In this document: positions 17,838-25,303 of the stretch, piece by piece
How the letters are laid out: every line of letters begins with the position of its first letter
Numbering within the stretch: position 1 is the first letter of the stretch
Notes under the pieces: generated by a model
What the model was told of the DNA's origin: nothing
The model's database searches: none
The model's input: the letters and a program-made list of their open reading frames with translations, nothing else
Position numbers and translations under genes: made by a program
Source of the DNA: Croceicoccus pelagius
GTDB taxonomy: Bacteria > Pseudomonadota > Alphaproteobacteria > Sphingomonadales > Sphingomonadaceae
Assembly: GCF_001661915.1 (NCBI RefSeq)
Contig: NZ_LYWY01000009.1
Coordinates: 1-64,000, forward strand
Reading direction: 5' to 3'
DNA length: 64,000 nucleotides

Positions 17838-17990
17838 GGCGTCTGGGATAGGTTCGCCCGTCCGGGAAAAGGAGACGCCGCCCTTGCCCGAACCATGCGG
17901 GCGGCGGTGGCTTGCTGGCTAGCGCGCGACCGTCCGCCCGGAGGTAGTCCGGGTGGTGGTAGTCGTCGTGGTTGTCAGCTTCGTGGCCAT
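17838..17990 (-). promoter_or_regulatory. Probable thrS transcription attenuator
   Basis: Four complementary segments follow one another on the minus strand: 1, GGGCGG at 17939-17934 inside the leader ORF; 2, CGCCGCCC at 17906-17899; 3, GGGCGGCGTCT at 17883-17873; 4, AGACGCC at 17844-17838, followed by TCTTT. Segment 2 can pair with 1 or with 3 (8 bp perfect), and segment 3 can pair with 2 or with 4 (7 bp perfect, terminator-like). A ribosome stalled on the Thr codons would cover segment 1 and free 2 to pair with 3, preventing the 3-4 terminator. A ribosome reaching the stop codon would mask 2 and allow termination. The segments are seen; the switching is inference. Confidence 0.65.
17919..17990 (-). 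CDS. Threonine-rich leader peptide of thrS
   Basis: 23-codon ORF ending 145 bp before thrS. It reads Met-Ala-Thr-Lys-Leu, eight consecutive Thr (17975-17952, mixed ACA/ACC/ACG/ACT codons), Arg-Thr-Thr-Ser-Gly-Arg-Thr-Val-Ala-Arg, stop TAG. Twelve of 23 residues are Thr, matching the amino acid used by the downstream enzyme. The codon mix argues against a simple nucleotide repeat. No strong Shine-Dalgarno sequence is visible before the ATG. Confidence 0.7.
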   Translation of the reverse strand: MATKLTTTTTTTTRTTSGRTVAR

Positions 17991-18058
17991 GGCTGCGCGC
18001 CTAGCACGCGCGGACGCGCCTGTCATGCCTTTCGGATTACCCGGCGTGCCTTTTTGGC

Positions 18059-18475
18059 CTATTCCGGTGGGGCGGGCGGAGCCTTGCAGTTCGCGACGCA
18101 GCGCGAGCCCTGCCCGGGGCGAAAACCGCCGCTGACACGGATCGCACTGCCATTGGCGAGATCATAGGTTTCCGCGTCCGTCCCTTCGAGCGCATCGACA
18201 CCCGCGGGCACGGCATAGCCGCCGCTACTGCCACCACGGCGCGAAGGTGCGCGCGGGCGGACGGCGCGGGCCTGCCGTGTCGTGCTGATCGCACTGCTGG
18301 CGCGGTTGATGGAGCCGGTGATCGAGCGTCCGAGATTGCGCTGCGCAGAACCGGTCGCCTGCCCCGTGCCGCCAAGGATGAGCGCGCTTTCCGCCGCGTC
18401 CTGCGCCACCGCAGCACCGGGCACAAGCGCCAGAGCGCCGACAGCACCTGCCAAAAGAACCGTTTTCCTGATCAT
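18059..18475 (-). CDS. Secreted hypothetical protein
   Basis: 138-residue protein with a clear signal peptide (MIRKTVLLAGAVGALALVPG, cleavage after AVA). The mature part is Ser/Arg/Gly-rich with a single C-terminal CVANC pair that could form a disulfide and a Pro-rich end (APPAPPE). No domain recognised. The ATG at 18475 gives the signal peptide; the in-frame start at 18538 would bury it. It lies upstream of the thrS leader on the same strand. Confidence 0.65.
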   Translation of the reverse strand: MIRKTVLLAGAVGALALVPGAAVAQDAAESALILGGTGQATGSAQRNLGRSITGSINRASSAISTTRQARAVRPRAPSRRGGSSGGYAVPAGVDALEGTDAETYDLANGSAIRVSGGFRPGQGSRCVANCKAPPAPPE

Positions 18476-18599
18476 CCGACCCCCCTTTTCGCGCCGGAAG
18501 CGCGTTACCACGCAAGTATGATACGCCTCTTTTTCCAATCCGCAAAAATGGCGTCGGAAGAGTTTATCGATCGCACTATCTCAGGGGCTTTCCTGTTCG

Positions 18600-19128
18600 G
18601 CATGCCCCAAGGCGATCGTGCTGCCCGGTGCGGCAACGGCGGTCACCGCTCGCGGCCATCCGCATCGTCGACAGCTGCCTACACTGCGACCGGTGTGGCT
18701 ACTGTGCCAAGCACCTCTTCTCTGATGAGGAATTCTTCCTGAAGATGCCCGCCTGAAGAGGCCCGAAGGTCTCTACATCATAGAGGCCGCGCCGCTGCTT
18801 TGCGCCGGCATCGCGACGTTCTCGCCGCTGCGCAAGTTCGGCGTCACCGAGGGGAGTCGCATCGCGATGGTCGGCCATTGCGGGCTCTTGGCCACATGGC
18901 GGCCAATATCGCCTCGGCCATGGGCCGCACGTTTCGACAATCATCCTTACGCCCGACAAAGCGAAGGACCCGGACGAGCTGTCCGGAGATGTTTTCCTGC
19001 TCTCTTCCGACGAGGACGCGACGGACAAGGCCTCGAACGGTTTAGACGTCATCATCGAGACCTTGCCGGTCGATTACGACATTAACTCTTACTTGGCGCT
19101 GCAAATCCTGACTCGCGAAAAAAGAGGC
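18600..19128 (+). pseudogene. Decayed zinc-type alcohol dehydrogenase
   Basis: Conceptual translation across frames recovers MDR/cinnamyl-type alcohol dehydrogenase landmarks in the right order. The structural-zinc cysteines appear as VDSCLHCDRCGYC near 18680. After an in-frame stop (about 18752), EAAPLLCAGIATFSPLRKF follows near 18790. VTEGSRIAMVG leads to the Rossmann entry, then a frameshift to LGHMAANIASAMG near 18895, and another to LDVIIETLPVDYDINSYLAL near 19050-19100. At least one stop and two or more frameshifts, plus missing ends, make it non-functional. The catalytic-zinc N-terminal part is not recognisable. Confidence 0.7.
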
Positions 19129-19136
19129 AGGCAACG

Positions 19137-19170
19137 AAAAAGGGGCCGGAGTGATCCGGCCCCTTTCTCT
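19137..19170. terminator. Bidirectional terminator downstream of ompA-like gene
   Basis: A perfect 12-bp stem, AAAGGGGCCGGA / TCCGGCCCCTTT, with a GTGA loop. Read on the minus strand it follows the OmpA stop and ends in a T-run. Confidence 0.9.
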
Positions 19171-19198
19171 TGTTTCGTTTCCGAGTGATCGGAAAGAA

Positions 19199-20275
19199 TT
19201 ACATGCCCGAACCCGGACCGTACGTGATCTCCACGCGGCGGTTCTGGAGTTCGCGAACACCGTCGGCAGTCGGCACGCGCGGGTTGCTTTCACCGAAAGC
19301 TTCGCTCGTGATGGCCGATGCCGGGATGCTGCGGGCCGTGAGGTAGGACTGAACCGAGTCGTTACGACGCTCGGACAGGCCCATGTTGTACTGCACCGAA
19401 CCCGAACGGTCGGTATAGCCTGCGAGCATGATCGGAACGCTGTCGCAATCGGCGTAAGCCGCAACGGCGCTGTCGAGGATGCTTGCCGCCTCAGGGGTGA
19501 TTTCAGCCGAATCCCAGTCGAAGAACACGATGTACGGACCCGTGTTGCAGACCGCTGCCGGCGGCGGCGGCGGGGGCGGCGGGGGAGGCGGCGGCGGCGG
19601 CGGCGGGGGCGGCGGCGGGGGCGGCGGCGGCGGAGCCATGCCGAAGTTGTACGCCAGCGTCGCCATCAGCGAGTGCGAAGCGAAGTCGTAGTCAACGTCC
19701 TGGCCGCCAGCATCGATGACCGAGTTGTTGTCGGCGCGGAAGTAGCGATACTTCAGGCCGAGATCCCAGTTGTCCGAAAGCGGGGTGCGGACGCCGGCGA
19801 TTGCCTGCCATGCGAAGCCCGTGTCGGTATCGTCGATGTTGTAGCCGGTGGGTGCAGCAACCTGCAGCTTGGTACGGGCAACGCCGACACCGCCGCCGAC
19901 GAAGCCCTGGAGGCCGTCGTCGTCACCGAAGTCGAGCATGCCGTTGAGCATGAAGCTCAGCGCGCTGGTGCCGCCGTCGATGTCGTCTTCATACTGCATG
20001 CCGGCGCGAGTGATCTTGTCCTCGTTCGCACGACGATAGCTGCTTTCGGCTTCGAGACGGAACATGCCGAAGTCGTAACCGACCGCGCCACCGACGTCGT
20101 AACCGTAATCCGTGTTCAGTTCACCCGAGTTCTCGACGCCAGCGACATCAAGATCGATGTTCTCGACCTTGGTGACACCGCCATCAAGTTCGATGTACCA
20201 GGCATCATCGCGAGCCATCGCAGGTGCCGAGAGCACCGTCGAGGCAAGAGCGATGCCAACAATGGCTTTCCTCAT
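19199..20275 (-). CDS. OmpA-family outer membrane protein with polyproline linker
   Basis: 358-residue outer-membrane protein. It has a signal peptide (MRKAIVGIALASTVLSAPAMA), an eight-strand-type barrel (about residues 22-212, alternating aromatic/polar strands, ending LMATLAYNFGM), a linker of 25 consecutive prolines encoded by 19559-19633, and a peptidoglycan-binding OmpA domain (about 240-358). The conserved YTDRSGSVQYNMGLSERRNDSVQSYL block contains the DAP-binding Asp and Arg. It joins the outer membrane to the cell wall. The proline run should need EF-P for efficient translation. The gene is monocistronic with a strong terminator. Confidence 0.95.
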   Translation of the reverse strand: MRKAIVGIALASTVLSAPAMARDDAWYIELDGGVTKVENIDLDVAGVENSGELNTDYGYDVGGAVGYDFGMFRLEAESSYRRANEDKITRAGMQYEDDIDGGTSALSFMLNGMLDFGDDDGLQGFVGGGVGVARTKLQVAAPTGYNIDDTDTGFAWQAIAGVRTPLSDNWDLGLKYRYFRADNNSVIDAGGQDVDYDFASHSLMATLAYNFGMAPPPPPPPPPPPPPPPPPPPPPPPPPAAVCNTGPYIVFFDWDSAEITPEAASILDSAVAAYADCDSVPIMLAGYTDRSGSVQYNMGLSERRNDSVQSYLTARSIPASAITSEAFGESNPRVPTADGVRELQNRRVEITYGPGSGM

Positions 20276-20808
20276 ACTTTCCTCCTGAAAAATTCGAACA
20301 TTCGAGCTCAGTTCAGCCCTTAACTCACTTCAAGCTAATTCGATCCCCCTTTTCGAACCTCCGCCTAAAAAAAGTCATGATTATCTGTGCATGATGGACG
20401 CTCGATGCCCATTCGGCAAGACAATGTCATGACAATGGTTATTGCATAGGGACATGCAAAGCGGAAGCAGGGTAACCTTTACCTGTGCATGGTTGGCCGA
20501 AGCCGTGGCCGACTGACCGGGAACCCGGCAGGATTGCCCTGCATCGAATTACCTGCATCTCGCCATGGCGACGGACTGCTTATCAACTGGAAAACTCTCC
20601 CTCCTCGATCATTTCCATCGAGCGGACCAGCGCAAGCGGAAAGCCCGCTGCCTACGACCGATTTCCTACCAATGCCTTAAAACTCAGCAGGTTCCCGGGC
20701 GCATCAGAATTTTCGCGCAGGCAAGAACGACAGTCGCGAGCATGGGCGTGGCACGGCGAACGGAAAATGTCGTTATGGCAAGATGGGTGGCCGCACAAAA
20801 GGGCCGGA
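20276..20808. other. Intergenic region without recognisable gene
   Basis: 533 bp between the divergently placed ompA-like start and the tRNA 3' end. The first 150 bp are AT-richer and should contain the ompA promoter and 5' UTR. The rest is open in one plus frame, but that translation has no family resemblance and overlaps the tRNA. I see no gene here. Confidence 0.6.
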
Positions 20809-20898
<90 letters not shown>

Positions 20899-21068
20899 GC
20901 TCATCGAGGTTCGCGCGGGGCCAGAGCCCCTCGGGTCGAACGAAGCCGGGCGGTTAGCCGATGGATCGCGGCTTGCCAAGGGGCAAAACGCGCCTTTTTA
21001 CGCGTAGCTGTTCACAGGATAACTCGGGGCGGTTGTTTGAAGCGGCCATCAACCATATATTTGAGCTT

Positions 21069-21503
21069 ATGACCGCATTTTTCCGTAGCCAGCCCCATAC
21101 TGGCAAGGACGCCCGGGGCGATCGATCGACCTACTTCTCGCCTCAGGCGGGACGCGCGGTATCTGCCCCATCGGTTGCCGAAGCCCGCTTTGCCATCGGC
21201 GATATCGTCCGCCACCGGCAACACGACTTTCGCGGCGTCATCTTCGATATCGACCCCGTCTTCGCCAACAGCGAGGAATGGTACGAATCCATCCCCCAGG
21301 CCAATCGTCCCGCGCGCGAACAGCCTTTCTACCATCTCTTCGCCGAGAACGACGAATCGACCTACATCGCCTACGTCAGCCAGCAGAACCTCGTCATCGA
21401 CGGGGATGCAGGGCCGGTCGACCATCCCTCGATCGACTTGGTGTTCGGCGACTTCGAGGAGATCGAGGGCCGCTATGCCCTCCATCGCAGCCTGAAGCAC
21501 TGA
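21069..21503 (+). CDS. hspQ: Heat shock protein HspQ (YccV family)
   Basis: 144-residue protein with the hemimethylated-DNA-binding/YccV domain: ARFAIGDIVRHRQHDFRGVIFDIDP (about residues 39-63), then QPFYHLFAENDESTYIAYVSQQNLV. In enterobacteria HspQ modulates Lon substrate recognition and stimulates degradation of denatured DnaA. The N-terminal 38 residues are a Ser/Arg/Gly-rich extension not typical of the family. The ATG at 21069 follows an AT-rich stretch. It is divergent from tRNA-Ser. Confidence 0.9.
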   Translation: MTAFFRSQPHTGKDARGDRSTYFSPQAGRAVSAPSVAEARFAIGDIVRHRQHDFRGVIFDIDPVFANSEEWYESIPQANRPAREQPFYHLFAENDESTYIAYVSQQNLVIDGDAGPVDHPSIDLVFGDFEEIEGRYALHRSLKH

Positions 21504-21544
21504 GGCCATGCGCATAGGGGCAGGTTTGCCAAGACTTTCGCCCT

Positions 21545-21890
21545 AGGCCCCGCACAGATGGCAAGCGAGACCTTTCGCCAGATCAAGGGATAAACGGGGC
21601 CGACAACCTCGATTCCGGCCTGCAGGTCGCGGCGAAGCTGTTCCCGCTGTTCGGCGTGCCGTTCGTGATCATCGGCCTTGCCATGATGGTCTCACCCTTC
21701 TTTGCCATATCAGTACCGGGCCGCACCCTCAATGCCGTGACCGATCGCCGCATCCTGCGCGTGATCGGCGGGTGGAAGGCTTCGCTACGCGCAATTCCCG
21801 GTGAGTGGGTCACGGGAATCGATCACAAGGCAAAGTTCGACGGGACCGGGACGCACATCGTCAGTTGCGAGCACAAAGGAACGTAAGAGA
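21545..21890 (+). pseudogene. Remnant of a small PH-domain-like membrane protein gene
   Basis: An open frame without a credible start encodes VAAKLFPLFGVPFVIIGLAMMVSP (membrane hairpin) followed by GRTLNAVTDRRILRVIGGWK, the TDRR pattern found in bacterial PH-like membrane proteins, and then DGTGTHIVSCEHKG. It stops at 21886, about 50-80 residues short of family length, and no start codon or ribosome site precedes it. Read as a decayed gene; a short functional protein from 21656 (76 residues) cannot be excluded. Confidence 0.45.
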
Positions 21891-21992
21891 AGCGCCGCGC
21901 GCATCGTGCCGAACGCGAAGGCATGCAGATGATGGCGATCCGCCACTCGCCCTCGATCCGCTCAGTCGTCAGAGCGGCCGAGAAAATGCGGC

Positions 21993-22847
21993 TCAACTGC
22001 GCAGCTTCCAGCCTGAGCGCAGGACGAAATAGGTAAAGAGCCCGAGCACGACGTTCAGCACGCCAAGGCCGAGCGCCCCGTGCAGGACGGCCATGTTGGT
22101 ATCGCCAATGTCGCTCTGCCCCAGAAAGCCGAACCGGAAACCCGAGATCACGTAGAAGAACGGGTTGAGGCGGCTCACCGACTGGAAGAAAGGCGCAAGA
22201 TTGTCGATCACGTAGAACGTCCCCGACAGCAGTGCGAGCGGGGCGACAACGAAGTTCGTAACCGCCGCGTTATGGTCGAACTTTTCCGCCCAAATCGACG
22301 TCAGCACGCCCAGGAACGACAGCATCATCGCACCCATCAGCCCGAACCAGACCACCGCCCACGGGTGCGCCATCGACAAGTCGACACCGGGATAGAGCAT
22401 CATCGCCAGCCCCACGGCCAGTCCGACGAGTATCGCGCGCGTCATCGCCGCGCCGACAAGTCCGACCAGCATTTCGAAATTCGACAGCGGCGGCATCAGG
22501 TAATCGATGATCGTGCCCTGGATCTTGCCACCCAGCAGAGAGAAGCTGGCATTGGCGAAAGCATTCTGCATCATGCCCATCACGATCAGGCCCGGCGCGA
22601 CGAACGTGGCGAAGTTCACGCCGAGGATTTCACGGTCCCCGCGGCCCATCGCGATCGTGAAGATCACCAGAAACAGCAAAGTCGTGATCGCAGGGGCCCA
22701 AATCGTCTGAAGCTGCACCTTGAAGAAACGGCGCACCTCTTTCATATAGAGGGTCCACAGCCCCAGCCGGTTGAGCCGGCCCATGACAGGCTGTCCCGGC
22801 GGGCTGAAGGCGATCTTCGGGTTTTCGTGGGGGCTTGTCTGGGTCAT
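21993..22847 (-). CDS. ABC-2 type transporter permease
   Basis: 284-residue inner-membrane permease of the YadH/NodJ type: an N-terminal cytoplasmic segment, then six hydrophobic segments, with the conserved ABC-2 signature area FVAPGLIVMGMMQNAFANASFSLLGGKIQGTIIDYL (quoted in parts: FVAPGLIVMGMMQ, then GGKIQGTIIDYL) near residues 85-125. Such permeases export drugs, lipids or polysaccharide with an ATPase partner; no ATP-binding gene lies next to it in this window. The start at 22847 is favoured over the 13-residue longer version. Confidence 0.85.
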   Translation of the reverse strand: MTQTSPHENPKIAFSPPGQPVMGRLNRLGLWTLYMKEVRRFFKVQLQTIWAPAITTLLFLVIFTIAMGRGDREILGVNFATFVAPGLIVMGMMQNAFANASFSLLGGKIQGTIIDYLMPPLSNFEMLVGLVGAAMTRAILVGLAVGLAMMLYPGVDLSMAHPWAVVWFGLMGAMMLSFLGVLTSIWAEKFDHNAAVTNFVVAPLALLSGTFYVIDNLAPFFQSVSRLNPFFYVISGFRFGFLGQSDIGDTNMAVLHGALGLGVLNVVLGLFTYFVLRSGWKLRS

Positions 22848-22950
22848 GTGACGCCAGCGGTTACCGGCAGGACTTCCTGAAGGCAAGCGAGCTGCGCATC
22901 GACGCGTGCGGCACTGATGCCGAGGGACTGGTATTTTTTACGGAGTAAGC

Positions 22951-23619
22951 ATGAGCTGGACCGAAGAACGGATCGAGAAGCTGACCAAGATGTGGGAAAG
23001 CGGCTCGACTGCCAGCCAGATCGCGGAAGAACTAGGCGGCGTCAGTCGCAATGCCGTGATCGGCAAGGCGCACCGCCTTGGCCTCAAGGCGCGCCCTTCG
23101 CCGGTGAAGGAAAAGCCCGCCAAGGCAAAGGCCGCCCCCAAGGCTAAGCCCAAGACAGAGGTTAAACCGAAGGTAGAGGCCGCGGCGCCCAAACCTGTCT
23201 CGTCGCCTGCGCCCTCCCCGCGTCCGGCTGCACCGGCACAGGCCGCAGCGCCCGCTCCGCAGGCCCAGCCGAGCAGCAACCAGCCGCGCATCGTGTCGGT
23301 CGGGCCCGGCGGCTTTCTGCGCCAGGGCCCCGGCGATCAGCAGCCGCCGATCCCGCCCGCACCGCCGCGCCGCCTCGTGCCCGCAAAGCCAAGCCCCGAG
23401 ATCGCGGACAAGACATCGCTGCTCGACCTCAACGACCGCATCTGCCGCTGGCCGATGGGCCACCCGGGCGAGCCGGACTTCCACTTCTGCGGTGAGGCGG
23501 TGAACCCCGGCTTCCCTTATTGCGTCGAACATTGCGGCCGCGCGTACCAGGCACAGCTGCCCCGCGGTGCGCGCCGTCCGCCTCCGCCGCTGCCGTTCGG
23601 CGGCCCGCGCGTTCGCTAA
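22951..23619 (+). CDS. gcrA: GcrA cell cycle regulator
   Basis: 222-residue GcrA-family protein. In Caulobacter, GcrA binds sigma-70 RNA polymerase and methylated GANTC sites to activate S-phase genes. The N-terminal HTH is typical (MSWTEERIEKLTKMWESGST, then SRNAVIGKAHRLGL). A Lys/Pro/Ala-rich linker spans residues 50-140 and the C-terminal Cys/His-containing region (CRWPMGHPGEPDFHFCGE, YCVEHC) is present, so the protein is complete. Ribosome site CGGAG before ATG 22951. Confidence 0.95.
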   Translation: MSWTEERIEKLTKMWESGSTASQIAEELGGVSRNAVIGKAHRLGLKARPSPVKEKPAKAKAAPKAKPKTEVKPKVEAAAPKPVSSPAPSPRPAAPAQAAAPAPQAQPSSNQPRIVSVGPGGFLRQGPGDQQPPIPPAPPRRLVPAKPSPEIADKTSLLDLNDRICRWPMGHPGEPDFHFCGEAVNPGFPYCVEHCGRAYQAQLPRGARRPPPPLPFGGPRVR

Positions 23620-23643
23620 GGCGCCCGGCACACCAGACAAGCG

Positions 23644-23678
23644 AAAGCCGTCGGAGCGATCCGGCGGCTTTTTCTTTT
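23644..23678 (+). terminator. Terminator after gcrA
   Basis: AAAGCCGTCGG / CCGGCGGCTTT stem (one internal mismatch) with an AGCGAT loop, followed by TTTTCTTTT. Confidence 0.85.
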
Positions 23679-23708
23679 GGTCAGCTGTTTCGTGCTAAGC
23701 CGCGATGC

Positions 23709-23978
23709 ATGGACGAAGAGGGGCAGGAGAACTGGTATCGCCGCAAGGTGGGTCGCCGGATCGAGCGGGGGATGAACCGCCTGATCGCGGGGGTTCTGGG
23801 CGCAGCGGGTTTCCTTGCGGCCTATTTCTCGCTGCCGCCCGGCAATGACGAGGGCGAATTCCTCTGGTTCGGCCTGATCGTCGCGCTGGTCCTGTTCGGA
23901 TTGGCGCGCGCCTGTTTCGTGGCGAAAGGCTCGGTCATCGAGGAATTCGGCGATGAAGGTTCGGGACGGCGGAGGTGA
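23709..23978 (+). CDS. Small hypothetical membrane protein
   Basis: 89-residue protein with a basic N-terminus (NWYRRKVGRRIERGMNRL) and two predicted membrane helices (about 24-40 and 52-70). No family recognised. Its stop overlaps the next start as GTGA, so the two small membrane proteins are translated together. An ATG at 23705 is out of frame. Confidence 0.55.
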   Translation: MDEEGQENWYRRKVGRRIERGMNRLIAGVLGAAGFLAAYFSLPPGNDEGEFLWFGLIVALVLFGLARACFVAKGSVIEEFGDEGSGRRR

Positions 23979-24229
23979 TCCGCAAGCGCATCCCCCATGC
24001 CGATCGCAGACTTGGCCCAATGTTGGCGCGGGTCTGCGAGACAGTGTTTCTGGCGATCGGTGTGCTTTCGGCGGTGTCGGTGGCGGAAAGCGAGGGCTTC
24101 GCGCTTGCCACGCATTGGCCGGGGCTGACGATTTCAACGCTTTTTATTCTTGCCGCTATCGGCTGTTTCCGCTCGCGCCGCGGTCTTGTCGACACGGTGA
24201 CTGGCAGTCACCCCGATGGGCGTGGCTGA
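23975..24229 (+). CDS. Small hypothetical membrane protein
   Basis: 84-residue protein with two hydrophobic segments (about 16-38 and 48-65) and a short basic/polar tail. GTG start at 23975 overlaps the upstream stop; GGAGG lies within the end of the preceding gene and serves as ribosome site. No recognised domain. Confidence 0.5.
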   Translation: MIRKRIPHADRRLGPMLARVCETVFLAIGVLSAVSVAESEGFALATHWPGLTISTLFILAAIGCFRSRRGLVDTVTGSHPDGRG

Positions 24230-24478
24230 CTACCCTTTGGGAAAGGCCATGCGGCGCATCTGTTCGAGGCTTTCCATCGCTTGCCGAGCATATTCGGGCG
24301 AGGCGCGGTCTCCCATTGCCATGATCGCGATCTCCATCGCCTGATCCGCTTTCTCGAAAGCGCCCCGCGCGATCCCGCCCTGACCTGCGCCCGACAATTC
24401 GTGCATCAGCCCGATCACAAGCGTCTGCAGCGCGATGTTCTGCGCGCCGAGGCGGCGGATCTCGTCGGCTTGGTCCAT
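24230..24478 (-). CDS. Small helical hypothetical protein
   Basis: 82-residue cytosolic protein, all predicted helix, beginning MDQADEIRRLGAQNIALQTL and ending EQMRRMAFPKG. It is convergent with, and directly abuts, the preceding small membrane gene. Heptad-like spacing of Leu/Ala/Ile suggests a dimeric coil. No family assigned. Confidence 0.55.
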   Translation of the reverse strand: MDQADEIRRLGAQNIALQTLVIGLMHELSGAGQGGIARGAFEKADQAMEIAIMAMGDRASPEYARQAMESLEQMRRMAFPKG

Positions 24479-24560
24479 GCGGGCTCCCTTTGTCGCTGCT
24501 GCGAGGAGAAGAGTGCCTCACTGGCCGGATAAGTCGAGCGCGGCGAAGTTGGTTATCCCC

Positions 24561-25232
24561 CTAAAGGCGGCGGTGCGCGAACCAGATCGTGTGGCGCGGG
24601 CCCTTGTTGTTGGGGCGGGCGCGGACTTCGACCGGGTCGACTTCGAAACCTGCCTTGGTCAGCTGGCGCGTGAAACGCGGATCGGGCGCGGCGGACCATA
24701 TGGCAAGGACCCCGCCCGGCTTCAGCGCGCGCTTGGCAGCGGCAAGGCCGGCGTTGGCGTAGATCGCGTCGTTCTCGGGCCGGACGAGGCCGTCCGGGCC
24801 ATTGTCGACGTCGAGGAGGATGGCATCGTAAGTGCCGTTTCCTTCGGCGATCACCTGCCGCACGTCGCCCATGCACAAGGTGACGCGCGGATCGTCGAGG
24901 CAACCTTTCGCGACTTCAGCCATCGGCCCCCGCGCCCATTCGATGATCTCAGGCACGAGTTCGCCCACGGTCACGCGGCCCTTGTCGCCCAGCCGCGCCA
25001 GTGCAGCGCGCAGGGTGAAGCCCATGCCGTATCCCCCGATCAGGATATGCGGGTCGGGTCGCTCAAGCCGGTCGAGCGTGAGTTCGGCGAGCTGTTCCTC
25101 GGAGAACCACATTCGTGTGCTCATCAGCTCGTTCCGGTCGAGCGCGATGATGTAGTCGGTTCCATGAGAAAAGAGCTGCAGCAGGGCGCCGCCCGGTACT
25201 TGCGCTTCGCCCAGCAATTCGCGTTTGAGCAT
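24561..25232 (-). CDS. Spermidine synthase-like methyltransferase-fold protein
   Basis: 223-residue protein with a Rossmann fold resembling spermidine synthase: HILIGGYGMGFTLRAALARL (nucleotide-binding Gly loop, about residues 62-81), VTVGELVPEIIEWAR (acidic ribose-binding position), and YDAILLDVDNGPDGLV. The region normally binding putrescine is not clearly conserved, so it may act on another amine or only share the fold. The start at 25232 replaces a 20-residue extension that would cross the pnp terminator. Confidence 0.75.
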   Translation of the reverse strand: MLKRELLGEAQVPGGALLQLFSHGTDYIIALDRNELMSTRMWFSEEQLAELTLDRLERPDPHILIGGYGMGFTLRAALARLGDKGRVTVGELVPEIIEWARGPMAEVAKGCLDDPRVTLCMGDVRQVIAEGNGTYDAILLDVDNGPDGLVRPENDAIYANAGLAAAKRALKPGGVLAIWSAAPDPRFTRQLTKAGFEVDPVEVRARPNNKGPRHTIWFAHRRL

Positions 25233-25250
25233 ATTCGGTATCCGAAATGA

Positions 25251-25284
25251 AAAGGGCCGCCGGAGTTGCTCCGACGGCCCGTTT
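25251..25284 (-). terminator. Terminator of pnp
   Basis: A 12-bp stem (GGGCCGCCGGAG/CTCCGACGGCCC, one mismatch) with a 3-nt loop. Read on the minus strand it follows the pnp stop and ends in TTTTC. Confidence 0.88.
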
Positions 25285-25303
25285 TCAGTCAATCCTCAAA
25301 GGA

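Noticed and set aside
16110-18167. 685-codon plus-strand frame opposite thrS
   Set aside because: Shadow of thrS; also crosses the leader/attenuator region. No domain and no ribosome site.
19479-19691. 70-codon plus-strand ORF with a polyglycine run
   Set aside because: Antisense of the OmpA polyproline tract.
21036-21060. Possible heat-shock (sigma-32) promoter before hspQ
   Set aside because: TTTGAAG and CCATATAT are present but only about 11 bp apart, too short for the consensus, and too close to the start codon.
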